Below are positions 7,811 to 16,842 of a DNA stretch of 64,000 nucleotides, piece after piece. The DNA is from an uncultured Roseobacter sp. GTDB taxonomy: Bacteria > Pseudomonadota > Alphaproteobacteria > Rhodobacterales > Rhodobacteraceae. Under the pieces are notes generated by a model, which saw only the letters and a program-made list of their open reading frames with translations, was not told the DNA's origin and ran no database searches. Position 1 is the first letter of the stretch, and every line of letters starts with the position of its first letter. The stretch is from NCBI RefSeq assembly GCF_947493125.1, contig NZ_CANLQB010000002.1, positions 476,295 to 540,294 of the forward strand, in the 5' to 3' direction. Position numbers and translations under genes: made by a program.

Positions 7811-9844
7811 ATGAGCCGTGATCTGACGCGGCTGTTGTGCCCGCAGTCGGTGGCCGTGGTGGGCGGCGGTGGCTGGTGCGAACAGGCCCTGCGCCAGCTG
7901 CGCCGCCTCGGCTTTGAAGGGGAGGTCTGGCGCGTTCATCCCGATCCGACGCCTGTCGAGGGTGTGCCTGCGGTGCCCTCTGTGCGTGATCTGCCAGCAG
8001 CACCGGATGCGACTTTCATCGGCGTGAACCGGCATGCGACCGTCGAGGTGGTGGCGGAGTTGTCGCAGAGAGGGGCGGGAGGTGCTGTCTGTTTCGCATC
8101 CGGGTTTTCCGAGGCGCAAGGCGAAGATGCGGCGGCAGCGGCCCTTCAGACCGCCTTGACCAATGCTGCGGGGACGATGCCGATCCTCGGCCCGAACTGC
8201 TATGGTTTTGTCAATGCGCTGGACGGCGCGCTGCTCTGGCCGGACCAGCATGGGTGCGCGCGCGTGGAGCGTGGCGTGGCCGTTCTGACCCAAAGCTCCA
8301 ACATCGCGATCAACCTGACCATGCAGCGCCGGGGACTGCCCATGGCCTATGTGGTGACCTGCGGAAACATGGCGCAGATGCGCCAGGCGCAGATCGCCGA
8401 GGCGTTGCTGGACGATCCGCGGGTGACGGTGATCGGGCTGCACATCGAGGGCTTTCGCGATGTCGCGGAGTGGGTTGCGCTGGCCTCCAAGGCCTATGAG
8501 CGGGGTGTGCCGCTGGTCGCGCTCAAGGTCGGGGTCACCGAGCAGGCACAGCGCACGACGATCTCGCACACCGCATCGCTGGCGGGCAGCGATGCGGGCG
8601 CGGAGGCCTTGCTCAACCGGCTTGGGATCGTGCGGGTGCATGATTTGCCGAGCTTTCTCGAAACGTTGAAACTTTTGCACTGCGCCGGGCGCTTGGCGTC
8701 AAATGCGCTGTCCTGCGTGAGCTGTTCCGGAGGAGAGGCGAGCCTCGCGGCGGATATGGCCGCGACCTTCGATCTGCGCCTGCCGCCACTGACGGAGGGG
8801 CAGAGTGCGGCTCTGGAGCGGGTGCTCGGGCCGATGGTCGCGCTGTCGAATCCGCTGGATTACCACACCTATATCTGGGGCGATGCGGCGAAGATGGCGG
8901 CGGCCTGGCGGCCCATGGCGGCGAGGCATATCGGATTGCTTCTGCTGGTGATCGACTATCCGCATACGGATGCCAGCGAATGGGCCAGTGCGACGCAGGC
9001 GGCCATTGCGGTGCATCGCGAAAGCCGGCGCCCCGTGGCGGTGGTCGCCACCTTGCCGGAGTTGATGCCGGAGGCGGTGGCGGCCGAGCTTATGGCGGCG
9101 GGTGTCATCCCGCTGTGTGGTTTGCGCGAGGCGTTGGCGGCGGCGGAGGCGGCGGCGCGGCCTGCCGCGCCGCCGCCTCCGCCGCCGCTGCCCCCGATCC
9201 CGGACGTGGAGACCCGGATGATCGATGAAGCGGCGGCCAAGACGCTTCTGAGCGCGCATGGTCTGAGCACACCGCCGCATGTGGTTTTGGCCGATGCCGC
9301 AGCGGAGGCAGCCTCTGATCTGACGGCGCCACTGGTGCTCAAAGGCTTGGGCCTGGCCCATAAATCCGACGCGGGGGCCGTGCGCCTAGGGCTCACGCAG
9401 GGGGCGCTGGCCGCGGCGGCGGACGCGATCGGCGCCGAGGCGTATCTGGTCGAGGAGATGGTCGAAGGAGCCGTGGCCGAGCTGCTCGTCAGCGTGTCGC
9501 GGGATCCGGCCCATGGGGCGGTACTGACCCTGGGGGCGGGCGGTGTGCTGACCGAGTTGTGGCAGGACACAACCTCTCTCCTCCTGCCTGTCACGAAGGA
9601 GGATGTGCGGCCGGCACTGGCGCGGTTGCGCATCTTTCCCTTGCTGGCCGGCTATCGCGGCCAGCCGCCGGCGGATATGGATGCCATTGTGGCCGCGGTC
9701 ATGGCGCTGCAGGACTGTGTGATTGCGCAGGGTGATGCGATCAGGGAGGTTGAGATCAACCCGTTGATCTGCACACCGACCCGGGCCGTGGCGGTGGATG
9801 CGCTGATGCTCGTGGCCCGGGACAGTCAACCAGAGGAGACGTGA
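7811..9844 (+). CDS. NDP-forming acyl-CoA synthetase / acetate-CoA ligase family protein
   Basis: A 677-residue fused enzyme resembling ADP-forming acetyl-CoA synthetase, which makes an acyl-CoA with nucleotide-driven energy through a phosphohistidine. An N-terminal CoA-binding Rossmann domain (SVAVVGGGGWCEQALRQL, about 13-30) is followed by ligase domains with the phosphohistidine motif SHTASLAGSDAG. After a proline-rich linker (APPPPPPLPP, near residue 455) comes an ATP-grasp domain with LVLKGLGLAHKSDAGAVRLG and VLTLGAGGVLTELW. ATG 7811 has GGGGAAGGA just before it; GTG 7793 is a weaker alternative. It lies 24 bases after the dehydrogenase and abuts the hydratase, so the three are very likely one operon. 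Confidence 0.88.
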   Translation: MSRDLTRLLCPQSVAVVGGGGWCEQALRQLRRLGFEGEVWRVHPDPTPVEGVPAVPSVRDLPAAPDATFIGVNRHATVEVVAELSQRGAGGAVCFASGFSEAQGEDAAAAALQTALTNAAGTMPILGPNCYGFVNALDGALLWPDQHGCARVERGVAVLTQSSNIAINLTMQRRGLPMAYVVTCGNMAQMRQAQIAEALLDDPRVTVIGLHIEGFRDVAEWVALASKAYERGVPLVALKVGVTEQAQRTTISHTASLAGSDAGAEALLNRLGIVRVHDLPSFLETLKLLHCAGRLASNALSCVSCSGGEASLAADMAATFDLRLPPLTEGQSAALERVLGPMVALSNPLDYHTYIWGDAAKMAAAWRPMAARHIGLLLLVIDYPHTDASEWASATQAAIAVHRESRRPVAVVATLPELMPEAVAAELMAAGVIPLCGLREALAAAEAAARPAAPPPPPPLPPIPDVETRMIDEAAAKTLLSAHGLSTPPHVVLADAAAEAASDLTAPLVLKGLGLAHKSDAGAVRLGLTQGALAAAADAIGAEAYLVEEMVEGAVAELLVSVSRDPAHGAVLTLGAGGVLTELWQDTTSLLLPVTKEDVRPALARLRIFPLLAGYRGQPPADMDAIVAAVMALQDCVIAQGDAIREVEINPLICTPTRAVAVDALMLVARDSQPEET

Positions 9845-10624
9845 ATGGAGCCGATCAAGACCAGACGCAAGGGGGCGATCCTTCAGGTGACGCTCGACCG
9901 GCCCAAGGCCAATGCGATTGACCTGAAGACCTCGCGGGTGATGGGTGAGGTCTTTGCCGGGTTTCGGGACGATCCCGAGCTGCGGGTCGCGATCCTGACC
10001 GGGGCGGGTGAGAAGTTTTTCTGTCCGGGCTGGGACCTCAAGGCCGCGGCGGACGGGGATGCGGTGGATGGGGACTATGGCGTCGGCGGCTTCGGCGGTC
10101 TGCAGGAGCTGCGCGGGCTGAACAAGCCGGTGATTGCGGCTGTCAACGGCATCGCCTGTGGCGGCGGGCTGGAACTGGCGTTGAGCGCGGATATGATCCT
10201 CGCGGCCGAGCACGCCACCTTCGCGCTGCCCGAGATCCGCTCCGGCACGGTGGCGGATGCGGCTTCGGTCAAGCTGCCCAAACGCATCCCCTATCACATC
10301 GCCATGGAGCTGTTGCTCACCGGGCGGTGGTTCGATGTGGAAGAGGCGCACCGCTGGGGGCTGGTAAACGAGATCCTGCCGGCGCAGGCGCTGATGGAGC
10401 GGGCCTGGGCGCTGGCCGAACTGCTCGCCTCGGGGCCGCCGCTTGTCTATGCCGCTATCAAGGAGATTGTCCGTGATGCGGAGGACGCCAAGTTTCAGGA
10501 CAGCATGAACCGGATCACGAAGCGGCAGCTTGAGACGGTGGACCGGCTCTATGCCTCGGACGATCAGCTGGAAGGCGCGCGGGCGTTTGCGGAAAAGCGC
10601 GATCCGGTGTGGAAGGGCCGCTAG
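9845..10624 (+). CDS. Enoyl-CoA hydratase, carnitinyl-CoA dehydratase (CaiD)-like
   Basis: A 259-residue crotonase-fold protein, close in length to E. coli CaiD (261). It shares long stretches with CaiD as I recall it: LDRPKANAIDLKTS, FRDDPELRVAILTGAGEKFF, GWDLKAAADGDA, and the C-terminus FAEKRDPVWKGR. The oxyanion-hole region NGIACGGGLELALSADM is intact, and a glutamate candidate sits in FALPEIRSGT. CaiD interconverts crotonobetainyl-CoA and carnitinyl-CoA. With the adjacent ligase and dehydrogenase, a betaine-type CoA-ester pathway is a reasonable inference but not proven. The ATG follows the ligase TGA with no gap, and its ribosome site GAGGAG lies inside the ligase gene. Confidence 0.88.
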   Translation: MEPIKTRRKGAILQVTLDRPKANAIDLKTSRVMGEVFAGFRDDPELRVAILTGAGEKFFCPGWDLKAAADGDAVDGDYGVGGFGGLQELRGLNKPVIAAVNGIACGGGLELALSADMILAAEHATFALPEIRSGTVADAASVKLPKRIPYHIAMELLLTGRWFDVEEAHRWGLVNEILPAQALMERAWALAELLASGPPLVYAAIKEIVRDAEDAKFQDSMNRITKRQLETVDRLYASDDQLEGARAFAEKRDPVWKGR

Positions 10625-10692
10625 TCGGGTTTGCCAAGACTGCCTGAGTGCCGCTATGAGAGGCGCAGCCGGGATGAATGTGGTGAGTGAAG

Positions 10693-11946
10693 ATGAAGCT
10701 GTTGTTTGTGCACCAGAACATGCCCGGCCAGTACCGCGAGATCGTGCAGTGGTTGCTGGCGACAGGCGATCACGAGATCGCCTTCCTGACCCAGCGCCGC
10801 AAGCCGCCGCAGTTCGATGGTCTGCGCACGGTGATCTACAAGCCGCACCACGTGCCCGGCAAGGACGCCTATGGCCTGTCGAGGGTCTGGGAAGAGGCCA
10901 CGGGCGCCGGGTTCGGAGCGGCCATGGCAGCGCGCAAGCTGGAACGGGACGAAGGCTTCAAACCGGACATCATTGTCGGTCATGTGGGCTGGGGCGAGTT
11001 GACCTTCTTCAAGCAGGTCTGGCCGGATGTGCCGATCATCGGGTATTTCGAGTATTACTACAATCGACACGGCGGGCTGGTGGGTTTTGACCCCGAAGAG
11101 CCCGTTTCGGATCATGCGCCCTTCCTGATGCAGGCGCGCAACGCGGTGCCGCTGGCCAATATCGAGACGGTTGATCTGGGCCAGTGCCCGACACTATGGC
11201 AGCGGGACCGGTTCCCGGCGAGCTTTCATGACAGGATGTATGTCTGTCACGACGGCATCCGCGCGGACAGGCTGGTGCCGGATCCGGAGGCCTCGCTGTC
11301 GCTGGGGCGGCTGGACCGTCCGTTGACCCGCGCGGATGAGGTGATCACCTATGTGGCGCGCAATCTGGAGAAGACGCGCGGCTTCCACGTACTGATGCGG
11401 GCGCTGCCGCGGATTCTGCGGGAGCGGCCTGAGGCCCGGGTGCTGATCATCGGCGGCAACGAGGTGTCTTATGGCGGCAAGTCGCAGACCCCCGGCGGCC
11501 TGCGCGCCGAGATGGAGCGGGAGGTGGGCCAGGACATCGACTGGAGCCGTCTGCATTTTCTGGGGCAGATCCCCTATCGGGAGTTCCAGCGGCTCGTGCA
11601 GCTGAGCCGCTGTCATATCTATCTGACGATGCCCTTCGTGCTGTCGTGGTCGCTGATGGAGGCGATGGCGATGCAGGCGACCATTGTGGCGTCTGATGTC
11701 CTGCCGGTGCGCGAGGCGATCACCCATGGCGAGACCGGGCTGCTGGTGGATTTCCATGACCCGGAAGCGCTGGCGCACCAAGTCGTCGAGGTGGTCGCGG
11801 AGCCCGGTCCCTTTGCGCATCTGGGCCCGGCGGCGCGCGCCCACATCCTGGAGCACCACGATTTTCTCACCCGGTGCCTGCCGGAGCATCTGCGCCGGAT
11901 CAATGCGCTGGTGCCGGGTGCGCGACAGATCGAGCTGCCGGTTTGA
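10693..11946 (+). CDS. Glycosyltransferase, GT4/GT-B type
   Basis: A 417-residue GT-B fold glycosyltransferase that would move a sugar from a nucleotide donor onto an acceptor glycan or lipid. The N-terminal domain begins MKLLFVHQNMPGQYREIV. The donor-binding C-terminal domain shows VITYVARNLEKTRGFHVLMRALPRI and the signature EAMAMQATIVASDVLPVREAI with the E-x7-E-like spacing, then GETGLLVDFHDPEALA. A GTG at 10687 sits two codons upstream in frame; ATG 10693 gives the usual family N-terminus. Nearby YeeZ-like and ExoD-like genes suggest an envelope polysaccharide role, but only by neighbourhood. Confidence 0.9.
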   Translation: MKLLFVHQNMPGQYREIVQWLLATGDHEIAFLTQRRKPPQFDGLRTVIYKPHHVPGKDAYGLSRVWEEATGAGFGAAMAARKLERDEGFKPDIIVGHVGWGELTFFKQVWPDVPIIGYFEYYYNRHGGLVGFDPEEPVSDHAPFLMQARNAVPLANIETVDLGQCPTLWQRDRFPASFHDRMYVCHDGIRADRLVPDPEASLSLGRLDRPLTRADEVITYVARNLEKTRGFHVLMRALPRILRERPEARVLIIGGNEVSYGGKSQTPGGLRAEMEREVGQDIDWSRLHFLGQIPYREFQRLVQLSRCHIYLTMPFVLSWSLMEAMAMQATIVASDVLPVREAITHGETGLLVDFHDPEALAHQVVEVVAEPGPFAHLGPAARAHILEHHDFLTRCLPEHLRRINALVPGARQIELPV

Positions 11947-11988
11947 GATCGCCTTGCGCGCGGGCGCCGCGCGGTCCACTTTGAACGC

Positions 11989-12867
11989 ATGAGCAAGACC
12001 CTTCTGTCCTTCGGCCATGGGTTCAGCGCCAAGGCCCTCACCCCGCGCCTTCTCCGCAAGGGTTGGCGCGTGATCGGCACCACCCGCAGCGCGGAGAAGG
12101 CGGAGGCGGTGGCGGCGAGCGGGGCCGAGCCGCTGGTCTGGCCGGGGGCGGAGATCTCGCATGCGCTGAAGCAGGCGGATGCGCTGCTGATCTCGGCAGG
12201 TCCGGGCCCGGAGGGCGACCCGGTCTTGAACGCCCTGCGCGACGAGATCACTGCCGCGGCCCCGCGGTTCGAGTGGGTCGGGTATCTGTCGACCACCGGC
12301 GTCTACGGCGATCACGCAGGCGGTTGGGTCGATGAGAGCACCGCGCTCACCCCATCAACCCGGCGCGGGCAGGCGCGGGTCGCGTCGGAAGCCGCGTGGC
12401 AGGCCATCCCCGATCTCAAGCTGCATATCTTCCGGCTCGCGGGCATTTACGGACCGGGGCGTGGCCCCTTTGCCAAGGTGCGCAAGGGCACGGCGCGGCG
12501 GATCATCAAGCAGGGGCAGGTCTTCTCGCGCATCCATGTGGAGGACATCGCGCAGGTGCTGGAGGCCTCGCTGGCAGCGCCGAACCCGGGGGCCATCTAT
12601 AACCTGTGCGATGACGACCCCGCCCCGCCGCAGGATGTGATCGCCTATGCAGCGGAGCTTCTGGGCCTGCCCCTGCCGCCCGCGGTGGATTTCGAGACCG
12701 CCGAGATGACGCCCATGGCCCGGAGTTTTTACGCTGAAAGCAAGAAAGTGCGGAACGATCGCATCAAAGAGGAGTTAGGTGTGCAACTGCTATATCCCGA
12801 TTATCGAACCGGGCTGGAGGCTTTGCTGCGTGACGAACGCGATGACCATGACGGGACAGACCTATGA
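11989..12867 (+). CDS. YeeZ-like extended SDR / NAD(P)-dependent epimerase family protein
   Basis: A 292-residue atypical extended short-chain dehydrogenase. The nucleotide-binding loop is SFGHGFSAKALTPRL, a G-x-G-F-S variant of the usual GxxGxxG. The segment VGYLSTTGVYGDHAGGWVDE includes the YLST-x2-VYG motif of the NAD(P)-binding YeeZ/epimerase group, and HIFRLAGIYGPGRG is the expected second motif. The usual catalytic Tyr-x3-Lys is not evident, so catalysis is doubtful. The coding end overlaps the ExoD-like gene, whose likely GTG start lies at 12830. The biological role of YeeZ-type proteins is not established. Confidence 0.82.
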   Translation: MSKTLLSFGHGFSAKALTPRLLRKGWRVIGTTRSAEKAEAVAASGAEPLVWPGAEISHALKQADALLISAGPGPEGDPVLNALRDEITAAAPRFEWVGYLSTTGVYGDHAGGWVDESTALTPSTRRGQARVASEAAWQAIPDLKLHIFRLAGIYGPGRGPFAKVRKGTARRIIKQGQVFSRIHVEDIAQVLEASLAAPNPGAIYNLCDDDPAPPQDVIAYAAELLGLPLPPAVDFETAEMTPMARSFYAESKKVRNDRIKEELGVQLLYPDYRTGLEALLRDERDDHDGTDL

Positions 12868-13447
12868 GGACTGGCCCCTGACAACCCTGCTCGACGCGGT
12901 GGACCGCGCGGCGGAGGACGACACGGTCGAGTTGCGTGATGTGCTCGCCGAGATCGGAGACCGCACGATCACACCGGTGATCCTCGTTGTCGCGCTCCTG
13001 CTCGTCTCGCCCCTTTCGGGTGTGCCGGGTGTTCCGACCATTTGCGCCGCCGTCATCATCATGCTGTCGTTGCAGGGGCTTGCGGGGCGCAGGTTATGGC
13101 TGCCGCGCTGGATGATGCGTGCGGAAGTGAAGGGCCACCGGCTGCAGCAGGCGGTCAAGTGGCTGCGCCGGCCCGCGGACTGGATCGACCGGAACTCGCA
13201 CCCGCGTTTGCAGTACCTGACGCGCGGCCCGATGCGATTGCTGATCCTCGCGCAATGTGCGGTCATCCCGCTTGGCTGGCCCGCGCTGGAGCTGTTGCCT
13301 GGTGTTACTTCGCTTGCAGCGGCTACGGTGGGGCTCTTCGCCTTCGGGCTCTTTGCGCGTGACGGATATTTTGTGATTGCAGGCTATATCGGCATGGTCG
13401 CCGTCCCGGCGGGTGCGCTGGCGCTGTTGAACGCCGCGGTGCTCTGA
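12830..13447 (+). CDS. exoD: ExoD family exopolysaccharide-synthesis membrane protein
   Basis: About 205 residues with four or more hydrophobic helices. The family pattern is plain: LTTLLDAVDRAAEDDTVELRDVLAEIGDRT, then PVILVVALLLVSPLSGVPGVPT and a C-terminal pair of membrane spans. ExoD was named for exopolysaccharide and nodulation phenotypes in Sinorhizobium; its molecular job is unclear. The GTG at 12830 is nine bases after GGAGG (12816-12820). ATGs at 12842 and 12848 are possible but lie farther from it. The start overlaps the YeeZ-like gene by 38 bases, so coupled translation is likely. Confidence 0.82.
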   Translation: MTNAMTMTGQTYEDWPLTTLLDAVDRAAEDDTVELRDVLAEIGDRTITPVILVVALLLVSPLSGVPGVPTICAAVIIMLSLQGLAGRRLWLPRWMMRAEVKGHRLQQAVKWLRRPADWIDRNSHPRLQYLTRGPMRLLILAQCAVIPLGWPALELLPGVTSLAAATVGLFAFGLFARDGYFVIAGYIGMVAVPAGALALLNAAVL

Positions 13448-13819
13448 CCTTTGGGGTAGGCGGTGGCCTGTACTGTTGTCACTCCATCTGTTCTCCAACT
13501 GCGACGGCTGAGATTTGTGCCACGCAGCAGATGTCCCGTCCCGCGATGTCAACCCTGACAGGTCCACCAGACGCCCGCTCGAGCCATTGTGGGAGTAGGG
13601 AACCCGAGGCTTGCTTTGACTTGCAAAGGGGCCGACGCGATGTTGGTGTGCGACGATCCGGACGGCGCTTTGCACGGTTGGCTGCGTGAAACGCGAGAAA
13701 CCGACGCGCGGGGATCTCCTCAGCGCGGGATGAGGGTGATGTCGTGATACGGGTCCTGGCGGCATGGACCCCGGATGCGGATGGTCAAAGAGGTGCTGTC
13801 GTGTTCGCCTCGATCGCAG
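13448..13819. other. Intergenic gap of 372 bases with no recognisable gene
   Basis: This gap lies between the 3' ends of the convergent exoD-like and GNAT genes. Frames that cross it on the minus strand are continuations of antisense frames from exoD and resemble no family. I see no clear terminator, tRNA or strong repeat. Confidence 0.5.
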
Positions 13820-14431
13820 TCAGCGTATGACCGATTTCGTCATTTCGGTTGCGGAGGAAAAGCCAAAAATGACACGCAGCGGACCGAGGCGCGTGACGGC
13901 GTTTTCCAAGAAGCCTTCCCGCTCATAGAGTGCGCGTGCGCGCGGGTTGGTGTCGATGACGTCCAACCGCACCTTCCGAAGGCCCAGGGACACGGCATGG
14001 GCCTCGATCGCCTGCAGAAGCGCTTTGCCGACCCCTTGTCCCCGTGCGTCGGGGTCGACAAAGATACCATCCATGAGCAAGGTGCCGTCCGCGCACTCCC
14101 GTTCCAACGTGTGGATCAAGCCTCCGCGCAGGGTAGCGCTGGCCCATCCGTATGTGGCCACAAGATCGCGGAAGCCTCCGCCCACAAGTGCACCCTGAGG
14201 CGTCTTGAAGCCCGCCACGCCGAGAAAATCGCCACTTGCAGAAACAGCGCTGATGGCATGACTTGGATCCAGAACGCTTTCGATGAAGCGCACTGCCTTG
14301 CGCTCCGGACCCAGCGGATAGCGCAGTTTCCGCGCAAAGGCGCGCCAGTATCCCAGGGCGGCACTGGTCCGGTGTTCGGGCCTCACGCCATTCTCGATGT
14401 AAAATGAATGGGTTGGATGGATTGCGCTCAC
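13820..14431 (-). CDS. GNAT-family N-acetyltransferase
   Basis: A 203-residue protein with a C-terminal GNAT domain that would transfer acetyl from acetyl-CoA to an amine. The acetyl-CoA binding motif A is clear: LMDGIFVDPDARGQGVGKALLQAIEAHA, with the Q/R-x-x-G-x-G/A loop as R-G-Q-G-V-G. Motif B follows in RLDVIDTNPRARALYEREGF. The N-terminal 70 residues look like an added alpha-helical segment (ALGYWRAFARKLRYPLGPERKAV). The start codon is GTG at 14431, with AGGGAG eight bases upstream on the minus strand. The substrate is unknown. Confidence 0.85.
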   Translation of the reverse strand: MSAIHPTHSFYIENGVRPEHRTSAALGYWRAFARKLRYPLGPERKAVRFIESVLDPSHAISAVSASGDFLGVAGFKTPQGALVGGGFRDLVATYGWASATLRGGLIHTLERECADGTLLMDGIFVDPDARGQGVGKALLQAIEAHAVSLGLRKVRLDVIDTNPRARALYEREGFLENAVTRLGPLRVIFGFSSATEMTKSVIR

Positions 14432-14479
14432 CGACAGAACTCCCTAGGTCAGGATTGAGATGGGCATGTTCCGGGGTGA

Positions 14480-15499
14480 ATGCAATTGAAGCTTTGGTTC
14501 ACTCTGCTGGCCGCTTTGGTCCTGGTCGCCGTCGCGGGTACCGTTCTTTGGCGTTTGGCGGACCACGATCTGGAGCGCCGGACACATGAGGGCTTTGATT
14601 TCCAGTCCTCCGGGCAGACCATCTCGGGAAGCCTGTGGCTTCCGGAGGACGATCCGATTGCGGCCATTGCCCTCGTTCACGGGGACGGGCCGCAGGATCG
14701 GACCTCCGCAGGCGGATATGCCCCGATCATCAATGCATTGCTCGACAGGCGTATCGCAGTGGCCTCCTGGGACAAACCCGGCGTTGGGGTGTCGGATGGA
14801 AACTGGCTGCATCAGTCCATGGCGGACCGCACGGCCGAAGTTCAGGCCGCTCTGCAGCGTCTGAACCAACGCTTTGATGGAGTTTCCGTCGGCGCTCTGG
14901 GCTTTTCGCAGGCCGGTTGGGTCTTGCCGTCTCTCACGCGCGATGACGCGGACTTTCTTGTGTTGGTGGGGGCTGCCGTCTCGTGGCAGGAGCAGGGGGC
15001 GTACTACACGCGGGTACGCCTTGCGATGGACGGTGCGAGCGCTGAGGAGATTGAAGGCGCGATTGCCGGGCAGGACGCGGAGGACCAGCGTGTCTTTGGC
15101 CCGAACGCTTCGGTAGATGCGGTCCCGGACGGCATGTCGACCGATCGCTGGCGATTTATCCGACAGAACCGGGACGCGGATGCGCGGGAGGCGCTTGCCG
15201 GGCTCGATCTTCCCTTGCTTGCCCTTTGGGGCGAGAAGGATCTGAACGTCGATGCGGCACGCGACGTGGCGATCTACCGAGGTATCTTGTCCGAAAGGGA
15301 GGCGCCCACGCAGATCGTCGTTTGGCCGGATGCCACACATGGTCTTCTCAAGGCGTCCGCCTATAACTGGCAGTTGACCGGCGACTGGTCCGCATTTGCG
15401 GTCATCAGGTTTCTGGCGGAAGGTCGTTATGCCTATGCGCCGGGCGCGTTGGATAGGATTGCCGACTGGGTGGCGCAGACCGGCGACAGCGACAGCTGA
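14480..15499 (+). CDS. Alpha/beta hydrolase with N-terminal membrane anchor
   Basis: A 339-residue alpha/beta hydrolase fold protein. Residues 4-24 form a single hydrophobic helix, so it is probably anchored in or exported across the inner membrane. The nucleophile elbow is GALGFSQAGWVLP, with Ser in G-F-S-Q-A-G. Candidates for the other triad members are Asp in LLALWGEKDLNVDAA and His in VVWPDATHGLL. The oxyanion region is ALVHGDGPQDR. This arrangement resembles bacterial peptidase- or esterase-like hydrolases (COG1073-type). No operon partner is evident: it diverges from the GNAT gene with 48 bases between start codons. The substrate is unknown. Confidence 0.85.
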   Translation: MQLKLWFTLLAALVLVAVAGTVLWRLADHDLERRTHEGFDFQSSGQTISGSLWLPEDDPIAAIALVHGDGPQDRTSAGGYAPIINALLDRRIAVASWDKPGVGVSDGNWLHQSMADRTAEVQAALQRLNQRFDGVSVGALGFSQAGWVLPSLTRDDADFLVLVGAAVSWQEQGAYYTRVRLAMDGASAEEIEGAIAGQDAEDQRVFGPNASVDAVPDGMSTDRWRFIRQNRDADAREALAGLDLPLLALWGEKDLNVDAARDVAIYRGILSEREAPTQIVVWPDATHGLLKASAYNWQLTGDWSAFAVIRFLAEGRYAYAPGALDRIADWVAQTGDSDS

Positions 15500-15872
15500 G
15501 CGCCGCCGCTTGGGTGATGTGGGCTCATGGCCGACTTTGGGTGCCGCGCAACCGGGCGTTGGGGCCGACCGACACCCAAGCGCCGATAACCGGGTCTGCC
15601 AAAAACGACTCAAGGATCACCGACGGCTCCGATCAGCCCGGGCTGAGCGTGCCCGCGCGTCGCTGGGCCGGGATATGTTGTTCCGGGACCTCGGATTGCG
15701 CCAGACTGATCAGGTCCTTGTCTGGAGACATGCGCCCGTCGATGACAGGGATGGCGCAGTGGAACAGGACCCTCGCGGCACCCAATCGCACAGGAAGCGG
15801 CTTTTCACACCGGTCTTTCGCGGGCATAGTCACACCAATGGCATAAAATAGCCGAAACACAGGGAGTTACAC
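15500..15872. other. Intergenic gap with a 10-base inverted repeat
   Basis: This stretch of 373 bases has no convincing gene. A perfect inverted repeat, CGCTTGGGTG (15507-15516) and CACCCAAGCG (15573-15582), starts seven bases after the hydrolase stop. It has 56 bases between the arms and no U-run. The rest is the upstream region of the TAXI binding protein, whose ribosome site CAGGGAG precedes 15873. Confidence 0.5.
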
Positions 15873-16823
15873 ATGAAGACCATTCGACTTCTCGCCGGTG
15901 CCGCCATAGCGCTGGCTGTTGCCGCCACATCGGCCAGTGCCGAGACCCGCGTAACCTATAAATCCGCCAAATCCACGTCGTCCTACTACCAGATGGGGGT
16001 CCAGATCGCGGAAGCGATGAAGGCGGGCTCGGATATCATCGTGACCGTCGAGGAAAGCCAGGGCTCCGTTCAAAACGTGATGGAGGTCAAGGCCCGGGGT
16101 GGGGATTATGTGTTCACGACGCCTCCTGCGCTGGTGCGGCTGGCAAAGGGCGGCAAGGCGATGTTTGAAGGCAAGGGCGACCCGGCCTTCGACGAGATCC
16201 GCGCGCTGTTTCCCATTCCGTCCTTGACGATGCACTTTGTCACCCGCGCGGATGCTGACATCAACGGCTTCGCGGATCTCGAGGGCAAAACGGTCCTGCT
16301 GGGCAAAGGCTCCTTCGGGGCGCGTGAAGGGGAGAAATATCTGCAGCTTTTCGGTCTGGACGGCAAGGTGACGCTTGCGGAAGTCGAGCTCTCCAACGCC
16401 GTACCGGCCCTGAAGAACGGCCAGATTGATGCCTTTGTGACAGCTGGATCCTACCCCGCGCCAAATGTCATCGAGGCGGCGGCGTCAACGGGTGTAAACG
16501 TCCTGTCGTTGAGCGAGGATCAGATTGCCCAGACCAAGCGCGCACGCCTTGTGATCCCCGCAGGCACATATGCCGGACAAGAGAAGGACATCGTCACGAC
16601 CTCTCTGCCCGTGGTCGCCTACACCACCACGAAAATGGATGACGAGACCGCCTATCAGCTCACAAAGACGTTCTGGGAGGGCAAAGCCGCCATGGGCGCG
16701 GCCGCACCTTGGTGGAACGGTGTCGATGAGGGCCTGATGGGCAATATCGAAGGCAAGATCCACCCCGGTGCGATCCGCTATTACGAGGAAGCCGGAATGG
16801 CGCTGACCGACGCGCAGATGTAG
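15873..16823 (+). CDS. TAXI-family TRAP transporter solute-binding protein
   Basis: A 316-residue periplasmic binding protein. A signal peptide (MKTIRLLAGAAIALAVAATSASA) is cut near residue 23. The TAXI-type fold shows STSSYYQMGVQIAEAM and ESQGSVQNVMEVKARGGDYVFTTPPALV at the N-terminal lobe, then FADLEGKTVLLGKGSFGAREGEKYL and NGQIDAFVTAGSYPAPNV at the second lobe. It delivers a substrate, commonly an organic acid or amino acid, to the TRAP permease encoded 60 bases downstream. A stem-loop with a U-run lies between the two genes and may make this the more abundant product. The substrate is unknown. Confidence 0.9.
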   Translation: MKTIRLLAGAAIALAVAATSASAETRVTYKSAKSTSSYYQMGVQIAEAMKAGSDIIVTVEESQGSVQNVMEVKARGGDYVFTTPPALVRLAKGGKAMFEGKGDPAFDEIRALFPIPSLTMHFVTRADADINGFADLEGKTVLLGKGSFGAREGEKYLQLFGLDGKVTLAEVELSNAVPALKNGQIDAFVTAGSYPAPNVIEAAASTGVNVLSLSEDQIAQTKRARLVIPAGTYAGQEKDIVTTSLPVVAYTTTKMDDETAYQLTKTFWEGKAAMGAAAPWWNGVDEGLMGNIEGKIHPGAIRYYEEAGMALTDAQM

Positions 16824-16842
16824 GCTCCAAGCGAACGGCACG

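Noticed and set aside
6500..8680. 726-codon minus-strand frame opposite the acyl-CoA dehydrogenase and ligase
   Set aside because: Histidine/arginine-rich shadow translation; the plus-strand genes have clear motifs.
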